40,225 bases of DNA from a virus. Below are positions 15,484-21,970 of this stretch, in pieces. A program made the translations under genes and the position numbers. Each line of letters begins with the position of its first letter. The first letter of the stretch is position 1. The stretch covers positions 1 through 40,225 of IMG/VR virus record IMGVR_UViG_3300009537_000059. One strand, written 5' to 3'. The notes below the pieces were generated by a model, which saw only the letters and a program-made list of their open reading frames with translations, searched no databases and was not told where the DNA came from.

Positions 15484-16490
15484 GTTCTTATCAACCACTG
15501 GTCATAATTTCCGAATGATCCCAACATAGCTAGATTTGCAAGTTGCTTTGTCATTTCTGTCTTATTAAAGACGATTTTCGTCTTGTCAATCTTATCTACA
15601 ACATCCATTTTAGTAGAGCTGGACATCTGCACTTCGTCTAATCTGACCAGTTTGTAGTTGCGTTCAATAATATCTCTGTTCTTTGCGATGTTCTCAAACA
15701 TTTTTCCTTTGCTTTGACCATTAGCATAGTCTAAAACTCCATTGACATCAACAAATTCCGAATCAGACAGCTGTGGATAGTTCTTAATCAAAGTTTTGAG
15801 GCCTACTCCCTTCACGCCCGGAATATTGTCGGACTTGTCCCCATCTAAAGCTCGATATATAGCAAAATTGTGAGGGTGAATACCATATTCCTCCAAAACT
15901 TGCTCTGTGTGATACAATTTCTTTTTAATGGGATTCCACACATCTATGTGGTCACTGATAAGCTGCAAGAAATCCTTGTCAGTGCTCATAATAATTGCCT
16001 TGCCGCCGCGCTCTTGTATGAGGTTGGCGGTATAGGCAATCACATCATCCGCCTCCACGTTAGGTGGGGCAAGAACTGTAACCGGAAGACAAGTAAGTAT
16101 ATGTGCCAGTGCCAACAATTGCCACCGCATTGCCCTATCTTCATCTTCTTTGTCTTTGAAATCATAGGTGCGATTCAGCCGAACCATATGCCTACGATTC
16201 TCTTTGTAGTCGGGGTATAGTTTGCGGCGCCGTTTGCTTCCACCCCTGCCGTCAAACACAATGATGCAGCGCGTGGGTCTAAATGTTCTTATAGTTAATC
16301 CGACACTTTTAAGGAATCCTGAGATGCCACCAACATGATCGCCATCTTCATTCATTGTTGGGACTGCCGCAAAACATCGGATGTAAGTATTGAGAGCATC
16401 AATAATAAGAACCCGGTCATTAAGAGAGTCGGATTCGTATTCCTTATGCTCTTTCTTCACCTGTTCCAATAGTTTTGAGTATCGGGACAT
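15447..16490 (-). CDS. 5'-3' exonuclease / flap endonuclease (T4 RNase H type)
   Basis: 347 residues, PIN-fold 5' nuclease. Metal-binding acidic residues lie in VLIIDALNTYIRCF (Asp31), IIVFDGRGGSKRRRKLYPDYKENR, NVEADDVIAYTA, and IIMSTDKDFLQL. GDKSDNIPGVKGVGLKTL is the helix-3-turn DNA-contact region with helix-hairpin-helix. It would remove RNA primers and flaps on the lagging strand, as T4 Rnh does. The ATG overlaps the stop of the recombinase gene (TAATG) and its 3' end overlaps the helicase start, giving a tightly coupled replication operon. Confidence 0.92.
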   Translation of the reverse strand: MSRYSKLLEQVKKEHKEYESDSLNDRVLIIDALNTYIRCFAAVPTMNEDGDHVGGISGFLKSVGLTIRTFRPTRCIIVFDGRGGSKRRRKLYPDYKENRRHMVRLNRTYDFKDKEDEDRAMRWQLLALAHILTCLPVTVLAPPNVEADDVIAYTANLIQERGGKAIIMSTDKDFLQLISDHIDVWNPIKKKLYHTEQVLEEYGIHPHNFAIYRALDGDKSDNIPGVKGVGLKTLIKNYPQLSDSEFVDVNGVLDYANGQSKGKMFENIAKNRDIIERNYKLVRLDEVQMSSSTKMDVVDKIDKTKIVFNKTEMTKQLANLAMLGSFGNYDQWLIRTWQPLIRFSLQE

Positions 16491-17584
16491 TATTCCACTA
16501 TTTCTTCTTCTACGATTAGTCTGTCGTTCTTTCTATACTGCATAATTTTGGCGTCAGCAATTTGATTATAGATTTTCTCGCGCCGAACAGGATCATCTAA
16601 TAAGTCTGTTACAAATGACGACTTCCGAAACTTGATCACTTCTCCCGTATCAGCGTCGGTCCAAGTGGGAGCTTGAGCTGATCCTCCAAACATATTGTGC
16701 AGCTTCATTACCTCATACCAAGAGCCATAATCATCAATTCCGCTATCAAACATGATGACGAATTCAGCTTCTCTTTTTGGTGGACCTATTCTATTCTTGA
16801 TTACTTTTGCTTTACATTTGACGCCCAAAACATCCTTCGTCTTCGGGTCTTTTACTTCACCAGCCAACGATAATCTGATTCGTGTTGAGGCGTGGAACGC
16901 TAATGACTTGCCGCCGCTGGTTGTGTATGGGTCACCAAAAGGCATCGCGTTCATCTTCATTCGTAACTGGTTTGTGAATATGAGTGCGACCTTCTGGTCA
17001 CCAATCATCTTTGTGATTTTCCTCAGAGCCTTGCTGATGACGATTGCTTTTTCTGTAGCGTAGCCATCTTTACCGTGCTCTGATTCCAATTCACTTTCTG
17101 TAGTTGCTCCTGCTAATGAGTCCACAACAATGGTGACTAATTTGTCTTTGTCAGACTTTCGAACTGTTTCAATAATCTTTTCAATGAATTCAAATATCGT
17201 TTCAAGACGATTCTCACTAACATAGACGCCATTTCTCATATCCAATCCTACCGCATCGAAGAAGTCATAGTTGACTGCTGTTTCGGTGTCAATGAGAACG
17301 GCCACACCACCTCGCTTCTGTGTGTTAGCGAGAATATGTGCAGCAATAAGGCTCTTGCCCGCACCTTCGTTTCCTTGTAGCTCTGTTATTCGTCCACATG
17401 CTATGCCACCATTCTTTCGGTTGGAAACCGCAATGTCAAGAATAGAAGAGCCGGTTGAAATGAAGTCGGTGAATAGCGTTGGTGCGTCATAATCTAATCC
17501 AAGACGAAACGCAATCTTATCACCATCACTTAGTTTGTTCAGATTGTCGGCGATGATCTGCGCAAGGTCATCCTTCTTAGCCAT
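16490..17584 (-). CDS. RecA/UvsX-family recombinase
   Basis: About 364 residues from ATG 17584 (MAKKDDLAQI), chosen because AAGGAG lies 5 nt upstream; the longer frame to 17608 runs into the terminator-like hairpin. It is an ATP-dependent strand-exchange protein. Motifs: ELQGNEGAGKSL (Walker A, 71-78), VAVLIDTETAVNYDF, LVTIVVDSLAGATTESE (Walker B), KVALIFTNQLRMKMNA and the GGKSLAFHASTRIRL segment containing the DNA-binding loop. It carries a C-terminal acidic end (IVEEEIVE). It follows the gp32-like gene across a 13-bp hairpin and is coupled to the exonuclease gene. Confidence 0.94.
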   Translation of the reverse strand: MAKKDDLAQIIADNLNKLSDGDKIAFRLGLDYDAPTLFTDFISTGSSILDIAVSNRKNGGIACGRITELQGNEGAGKSLIAAHILANTQKRGGVAVLIDTETAVNYDFFDAVGLDMRNGVYVSENRLETIFEFIEKIIETVRKSDKDKLVTIVVDSLAGATTESELESEHGKDGYATEKAIVISKALRKITKMIGDQKVALIFTNQLRMKMNAMPFGDPYTTSGGKSLAFHASTRIRLSLAGEVKDPKTKDVLGVKCKAKVIKNRIGPPKREAEFVIMFDSGIDDYGSWYEVMKLHNMFGGSAQAPTWTDADTGEVIKFRKSSFVTDLLDDPVRREKIYNQIADAKIMQYRKNDRLIVEEEIVE

Positions 17585-17608
17585 CCTAACTCCTTTCAAA
17601 ACGAGCAC

Positions 17609-17640
17609 GGAGCGAGCCAGCGATCAAGCTGACTCACTCC
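17609..17640 (-). terminator. Hairpin between SSB and RecA genes (partial terminator or processing site)
   Basis: In minus-strand RNA 17628-17640 pairs with 17609-17621 over 13 bp (two G-U), with loop UUGAUC. The strand then reads GTGCTCGTTTTG, so only a short, displaced U-run follows. It would terminate inefficiently and let recA be transcribed at a lower level, or protect the 3' end of the abundant SSB mRNA. Confidence 0.55.
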
Positions 17641-17653
17641 ATATGTTGGTTGA

Positions 17654-18448
17654 TTAGCTATTGAATAGCCTATCAAATTCATCTGCGACATCTTCGGTTT
17701 CAGCTTCCTCTTCATCATCGGAAGAATCCTCCTCAACAATCTCATCGGCGGCCGGAACTGCCGGCGCCTTCTGAGCTGCTGTCACAGATTTATCTACCTC
17801 CGGATCGAGATACCTTTCCAAGAAGGATGCCAATTCCTGATAGGCTGGCTCTTGGAACACTTCAAAGATGTCAGGTTGCTCAGTGAGCCACTTCTGTAGA
17901 AGTTCTGCATCTTCCGTAAGCGGACTCTGCTTAGGCTTAACGAGCGTCTTTGTCTTTGCAAAGTTTGTATCACTTTCCTTCTGAGGAATGAACTCAAGGC
18001 CAATATCACGACCGGTTTCTACATCGGTAATATCACCCCAATCTTCGTCATTGATGACGGCAAGGAGTTCGGTGTAAACGGTCTTGCCAAAGCCCCAAAA
18101 GCGCACTCCCTGATTCTCTTCACCACGAACGATGACGGGAACAAATGTGCGGACCTTTGGTGTGAATTGCTTTGCGTAGGTCCAATCGTCACGGTCGTTT
18201 GTCTGACGAAGTTTGTCAGCAAACTCAGCGATTGGATCTGGATTTCCCCGTGTCAACGGCGAAAGTTGAGTTTTGTTCCCAAGATAATGGAACAGCAACT
18301 CGATGAAAGGATTGTTTTCATTTTCCTTCCACGGAACTATTCTAATGGTTGATTTTCCTGCGGGTGGTTTCCAGAGGGCGGACGAACGATTGTTCTGTCC
18401 CTGTAGTGTATTTAGCTTCTTGCGAAGCGCATCAAAATCTAATGCCAT
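17654..18448 (-). CDS. Single-stranded DNA-binding protein (T4 gp32-like)
   Basis: 264 residues. The basic N-terminus MALDFDALRKKLNTLQGQ corresponds to the cooperativity arm of gp32. Next comes the OB-fold core with KSTIRIVPWKENENNPFIELLFHYL and VPVIVRGEENQGVRFWGFGKTVY. A very acidic tail (EIVEEDSSDDEEEAETEDVADEFDRLF) fits the replication-protein-recruiting tail. The zinc Cys/His cluster of T4 gp32 is not apparent. GGAGA lies 6 nt before the ATG. The leader (18449-18597) carries heptanucleotide repeats and palindromes that look like an autogenous operator. Confidence 0.88.
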   Translation of the reverse strand: MALDFDALRKKLNTLQGQNNRSSALWKPPAGKSTIRIVPWKENENNPFIELLFHYLGNKTQLSPLTRGNPDPIAEFADKLRQTNDRDDWTYAKQFTPKVRTFVPVIVRGEENQGVRFWGFGKTVYTELLAVINDEDWGDITDVETGRDIGLEFIPQKESDTNFAKTKTLVKPKQSPLTEDAELLQKWLTEQPDIFEVFQEPAYQELASFLERYLDPEVDKSVTAAQKAPAVPAADEIVEEDSSDDEEEAETEDVADEFDRLFNS

Positions 18449-18463
18449 GCTTCTTCTCCATTC

Positions 18464-18490
18464 AGTGTTTAGTGTTTAGTGTTAGTGTTT
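18464..18490 (-). repeat. AAACACT heptanucleotide repeats in the SSB gene leader
   Basis: On the minus strand four tandem AAACACT units (one shortened to AACACT) run up to 5 nt before the GGAGA ribosome-binding site of the gp32-like gene. The tract is unstructured and purine-rich, the kind of RNA to which T4 gp32 binds cooperatively to block its own translation. Confidence 0.6.
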
Positions 18491-18496
18491 ACCGTA

Positions 18497-18545
18497 ACCG
18501 TATACGGTCTATCATAAGTATCACAAAGAAACGCTAAACGGCGTT
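18497..18545 (-). promoter_or_regulatory. Structured upper leader of SSB gene with promoter box
   Basis: This holds a perfect 12-bp palindrome ACCGTATACGGT (18497-18508), a TACTTATG box (18512-18522, GATACTTATGA on the minus strand) and an AACGC/GCGTT hairpin (18530-18545) whose loop CGTTTA is complementary to TAAAC in the downstream repeats. The arrangement resembles the structured nucleation element plus repeats of the T4 gene 32 operator. The promoter box lies about 64 nt from the ATG, further than in the other copies. Confidence 0.45.
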
Positions 18546-18597
18546 CTATGTACACTTATAAACCTTTTATTTTCAATAAGTTACAAATAGAAAAGCA

Positions 18598-18816
18598 TCA
18601 AACCATGTAGCCTAACTTCCGTGCTTTCAAACAGGTATCACAGCGGCAAATGTTGGGGCCACCAGCGTGATCCGTATGCCTTTTCATATATTCTGCCAGC
18701 AATTCGTGAATTGATTGTATGGCGTCAAGAGAAGTTTCGATTATTCTTTTTGCTACCTCATATTGGTCACAGATAGCTTTGACCGCCGTTACTTCCAAAT
18801 CTTCTTCAGGAGTCAT
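18598..18816 (-). CDS. Small hypothetical protein with C-terminal zinc-binding-like motif
   Basis: 72 residues. The N-terminal two thirds are helical (KAICDQYEVAKRIIETSLDAIQSIHELL). The end has HTDHAGGPNICRCDTCLKARKLGY, in which CRCDTC plus the histidines could bind zinc. The ATG lies inside the end of the preceding gene and has AAGG upstream. The 149-bp gap downstream is the leader of the SSB gene. Family not recognised. Confidence 0.6.
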   Translation of the reverse strand: MTPEEDLEVTAVKAICDQYEVAKRIIETSLDAIQSIHELLAEYMKRHTDHAGGPNICRCDTCLKARKLGYMV

Positions 18817-19213
18817 TAGTTACCTTTCTTATCTCTTTGACTTTAGTATGTATCTTTTTGAGATGTCCATACTGCGTTACTAAGATCATATTGCGAAGCT
18901 CATTCCAATCTACTTGAAAGTTTTTGTCTGACACCCCATCATTTTGTTCAGCAACCAATTTGTTGAGAGCGTTGATTGTGTATAGAGTATTAGTCTGCTT
19001 CTTCCTGTGGAGGGAAATTGTGGAAGGGGGAATTGGCGCTCGAAGTTCTTTATCAGAATCTATATTGTATGTGCAACACAACGCACCTTCTTCATCCAGG
19101 TTGTCAAGAATATAAATAGCATTGAACGCAATGCTGTAACAATTAGTTATTTTTCTTAGCGTTTCTTCTAATTCATTCTCTGTAGTGAAAGTGCAAAGTA
19201 ATTGTGTCTGCAT
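18806..19213 (-). CDS. Hypothetical protein
   Basis: 135 residues with no recognised domain. The N-terminal TTENELEETLRKITNCYS and C-terminal NMILVTQYGHLKKIHTKVKEIRK are helical. The ATG has AGGAG 7-8 nt upstream, and a TACTTATA box lies at 19249-19259, about 36 nt before the start, giving it its own candidate promoter. It is coupled to the 72-residue gene at 18598. Function unknown. Confidence 0.6.
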   Translation of the reverse strand: MQTQLLCTFTTENELEETLRKITNCYSIAFNAIYILDNLDEEGALCCTYNIDSDKELRAPIPPSTISLHRKKQTNTLYTINALNKLVAEQNDGVSDKNFQVDWNELRNMILVTQYGHLKKIHTKVKEIRKVTNDS

Positions 19214-19248
19214 CTCTTACTCCTATAACCTGAACAGTGCATCCTAAG

Positions 19249-19259
19249 TTATAAGTAGT
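19249..19259 (-). promoter_or_regulatory. Candidate phage promoter box TACTTATA
   Basis: The minus strand reads ACTACTTATAA, 36 nt upstream of the gene starting at 19213, in the 64-bp gap after the nucleotide-sugar dehydrogenase gene. Same motif as at 11496, 30192, 35432, 36007 and 36362. Confidence 0.45.
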
Positions 19260-19277
19260 AAGAGAGATAACCGAAAC

Positions 19278-20150
19278 TTACTCTGTAACTGCTCTTCCTT
19301 TCAGTCCTTCCCAATCTCTTTCAGGTCTGACTCGCAAGTTAGTTTGCCATGCTCCATGAATTGTTGGAATACTAATTCCGGCTTTGCGAGCAACTACCAT
19401 TAGTGCATTCATATCCTTTGGGAAGCAAGTGCCGCCAAACCCTAAGTGACCGTCGGGTCCTGGGACATTCCAATGGGATTTGCCCAAACGGGAATCTTGA
19501 GTTGCATATTCCATCACCTTATCGTAGTCAACATCATAATGGTCACAGATAGCTTTTATATCATTGGCGAACGAAACCTTCGTTGCCAAAAAGCAGTTAG
19601 TCATATATTTGACCAGCTCGGCGTAGGTGGAGTCAGTCTTGACTATTGTTGCTTTTGGAAACGGAAGGGTATACATTTGCTTGAGAATGCCCGTTGCGGG
19701 CCGCGGACCACCAATGATGATGTGGTCTTGGTTGTCAAAATCTTCTAAGTAACTTGCTTCTCTCAGAAATTCTGGATTAAATACCAACTGAAACTGAGTA
19801 TGCTTCTCGGCCAATTTTTTAGTTGTTCCGGGAGGAACTGTTGACTTAATAACAACAATAGGCGACCCAGTATACTCAAGAGAGCTAAGGTCCATCACTA
19901 CGGACTCCACAATTGAAGTATTTGCTGCTCCGTCAGCGTCCATTGGAGTGGGGACGCAGACAAAAATTATATCTCGGTCACTCATTCTTGTAATATGAAC
20001 TCTATCTAACTCTGTTATTCTCGGTTCGGTTGCTCTTCTCAATCCCATAGGATATACTGCCAAATCACACCAAGTTACATTGTAATATGGGCGCAACCCT
20101 TCGTATGCAGCTTGACCCACGAAGCCCAAACCTATTACTCCAATATTCAT
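19278..20150 (-). CDS. UDP-glucose/GDP-mannose dehydrogenase family protein, lacking the C-terminal domain
   Basis: 290 residues against about 390-450 for full enzymes. It has the NAD-binding Rossmann start MNIGVIGLGFVGQA, FVCVPTPMD, IKSTVPPGTT, the NPEFLREASYLEDF segment, and the catalytic loop GFGGTCFPKD with Cys242. It ends soon after the central dimerisation helix, so the C-terminal UDP-binding domain is absent. The nucleophile and NAD site are intact, but nucleotide-sugar specificity cannot be inferred. It might act on a different substrate or serve in modifying DNA or surface sugars; no partner glycosyltransferase is in the window. The ATG overlaps the polymerase stop (ATGA). Confidence 0.85.
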   Translation of the reverse strand: MNIGVIGLGFVGQAAYEGLRPYYNVTWCDLAVYPMGLRRATEPRITELDRVHITRMSDRDIIFVCVPTPMDADGAANTSIVESVVMDLSSLEYTGSPIVVIKSTVPPGTTKKLAEKHTQFQLVFNPEFLREASYLEDFDNQDHIIIGGPRPATGILKQMYTLPFPKATIVKTDSTYAELVKYMTNCFLATKVSFANDIKAICDHYDVDYDKVMEYATQDSRLGKSHWNVPGPDGHLGFGGTCFPKDMNALMVVARKAGISIPTIHGAWQTNLRVRPERDWEGLKGRAVTE

Positions 20151-21496
20151 ATCTGCTCCATTGCGTTATAGTTCTTACCTTGTTTAATGCGCACAGGAAA
20201 TTTACCATTGTCAGACAGTAAATGAATTGTTGATTTGATAAATTCCGTGCCATCTGTTGGATGTGCGTCAATCAAAATAGCATCATAGTTGTATAGAATA
20301 ACTTTAGACTCTAAGAAATCCCAGTGTTGACTGAGTTGTTTCAGTAAAGATAAGTTGCGTTCTGTTTCCACTAATTGAATGAGATAATTGAATACCTTTG
20401 CTGGATTAGGATCCCATATTCTATTTAGATGTATTTCAATTTTATGATGCGGTGATAAAATAAGCCCCCGTTCTTGAATGTTCTTCCACAATTGATGCTT
20501 GTATTGACGCACCCGTTTGAAAAACGGGATGTTTGACTCAGTATCACTATACAATAGTTGAAATGACTTCACTTTACTCTCATCGTATTGTTCTTGTGTC
20601 AGCTTGTCTGTCTTGAAGTATTGGCGACCAAAATATTCGTGTGTTGGAATAGAAGGTAATTTGTATCCAATCAGGTCAGCAATCAATCTCAGATGATAAG
20701 ATTCAAAGTCAATCAATATCAATGACCCACCATCAAACCGACTCGTGAAAGCTGTTCTTGTTCCATCATCCTTATTGAGTGCAGCAAAGTTGATGCCGCC
20801 GAAGCGACAGCTTGGGCGGACTGTAGAAGTAAACAAGTTGTATTGAGAGTAAACCAAATCGCCATGAATATGCCGGTCAATCTTCTTGCCAAATTTCTCG
20901 CGTAGTAATTTTGGCTCCACATGCAGCCCAGATTTCTCTATAAAATGTAGGGCAGGAATAGCGATATTCTGTAAGAACCTATACTGACCATTGACTATCG
21001 GCCCATCGTAATCATTCAATACTTTCTCAACATGCTTAGCATAATCTCTAAAGAATTCTGTCCATTTGTATAATGGAATTGAGCGATTAACATTGCGGTT
21101 ATGATAGTGCCGCTCGTGCATCTGCTTTATGATTGACGGATAGAAGTATATCTGCTCTGTCATTTTTCCGGTTGACGCAAACTCCAAGGCTTGCACATCC
21201 TTCATCTTCATCTGGTTCTCTGAGACCACATACCTCAGGATGTTAGCGTCAGGAGTTTCGGCAATAAACTGCCTCAGACCGGCCAAACACGCAATAGGTA
21301 AATTGTTAGCTTCAGGATGATCAAACGGTAAGACGACCAACTCCTTCTCAACAAGAGAATAGGCACCAAGCAGACATAGGGTATTGGCAGCTGGGTGTTC
21401 TACATGATCAGAAAACACAGGCACCAATACCCATGCGTGTCTGTCGAATGAATCAGAAAATGTTTTGAATTCTTCTATTGACTCAATGATTTTCAC
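20147..21496 (-). CDS. Highly divergent family A DNA polymerase
   Basis: 449 residues. PolA landmarks are recognisable in order: RPSCRFGGINFAALNKDDGTR (cf. GRLSSSDPNLQNIP); motif A LILIDFESYHLRLIADL (Asp263; cf. DYSQIELR); motif B K308-VKS-F312-QLL-Y316, at the spacing of E. coli Lys758, Phe762, Tyr766; ERGLILSPHHKIEIHL (cf. GYVET..GRRR); NYLIQ (cf. NFPMQ); motif C ILYNYDAILID (Asp405; cf. QVHDE). Both catalytic Asp remain, but motif A Glu becomes His268, motif C His-Asp-Glu becomes Tyr-Asp-Ala, and Arg754 is not kept. The N-terminal 165 residues show no clear exonuclease motifs. It is driven by the promoter at 21523-21551. Confidence 0.78.
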   Translation of the reverse strand: MKIIESIEEFKTFSDSFDRHAWVLVPVFSDHVEHPAANTLCLLGAYSLVEKELVVLPFDHPEANNLPIACLAGLRQFIAETPDANILRYVVSENQMKMKDVQALEFASTGKMTEQIYFYPSIIKQMHERHYHNRNVNRSIPLYKWTEFFRDYAKHVEKVLNDYDGPIVNGQYRFLQNIAIPALHFIEKSGLHVEPKLLREKFGKKIDRHIHGDLVYSQYNLFTSTVRPSCRFGGINFAALNKDDGTRTAFTSRFDGGSLILIDFESYHLRLIADLIGYKLPSIPTHEYFGRQYFKTDKLTQEQYDESKVKSFQLLYSDTESNIPFFKRVRQYKHQLWKNIQERGLILSPHHKIEIHLNRIWDPNPAKVFNYLIQLVETERNLSLLKQLSQHWDFLESKVILYNYDAILIDAHPTDGTEFIKSTIHLLSDNGKFPVRIKQGKNYNAMEQI

Positions 21497-21522
21497 TAAT
21501 AACCTGCCAAGTTGACTTACCT

Positions 21523-21551
21523 AATATAACCCCACCGGCGCAAGGTGTCAA
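21523..21551 (-). promoter_or_regulatory. Consensus sigma70-type promoter for DNA polymerase operon
   Basis: On the minus strand TTGACA (21546-21551), a 17-bp spacer and TATATT (21523-21528). The -35 is perfect and the -10 is one base off. It sits exactly between the last virion gene (stop at 21557) and the polymerase start (21496), marking the late-to-early module border. The spacer carries a small inverted repeat (CACC...GGTG). Confidence 0.72.
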
Positions 21552-21556
21552 CCCGT

Positions 21557-21967
21557 CTAATATCCTCGCCACAAAGAGAAAGGATTTGAAAGTTTCTGAG
21601 TCAGCGCGGGCATCTTCTTTGATGCTTGCTTGACTGCAGTTGTGTTTGCCTCAACAATTCCAGTGCGCTCGCGGATCATCTTGCCGCCGACTTCTTTGCG
21701 CACACTGGTTGCTGGACCTGAGATTTTCCAGCGAAGAGAAACTGCCAGGTATAGAGGCGATAGTTTAGCAGTTTCAAAGTCTTGTTTTGAGAGCTCAAAA
21801 ATTTCGCTGTTCTTGTTATTTGCCTGCTGGGTGAAGTAGCGACGAATTTCTCCTAAATCGTAATCTTTTTCAGAAGGCTTTGGAGTATAAGGAAGAAATT
21901 GAGTATCAACTCGGCGGCCGCCTGCTGCTAAATAAGCACCAATCATTTCGGTGTCAGGATTAGTCAT
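21557..21967 (-). CDS. Putative virion (baseplate-region) protein
   Basis: 136 residues, family not recognised. It starts MTNPDTEMIGAYLAAGGRR. The middle (PLYLAVSLRWKISGPATSV) is beta-like and the end is basic (SKKMPALTQKLSNPFSLWRGY). It follows the hub-like gene by 3 nt and is the last gene of the tail block, so a small baseplate or tail-assembly protein is the reasonable guess. Nothing in the sequence gives a specific role. Confidence 0.55.
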   Translation of the reverse strand: MTNPDTEMIGAYLAAGGRRVDTQFLPYTPKPSEKDYDLGEIRRYFTQQANNKNSEIFELSKQDFETAKLSPLYLAVSLRWKISGPATSVRKEVGGKMIRERTGIVEANTTAVKQASKKMPALTQKLSNPFSLWRGY

Positions 21968-21970
21968 AAA

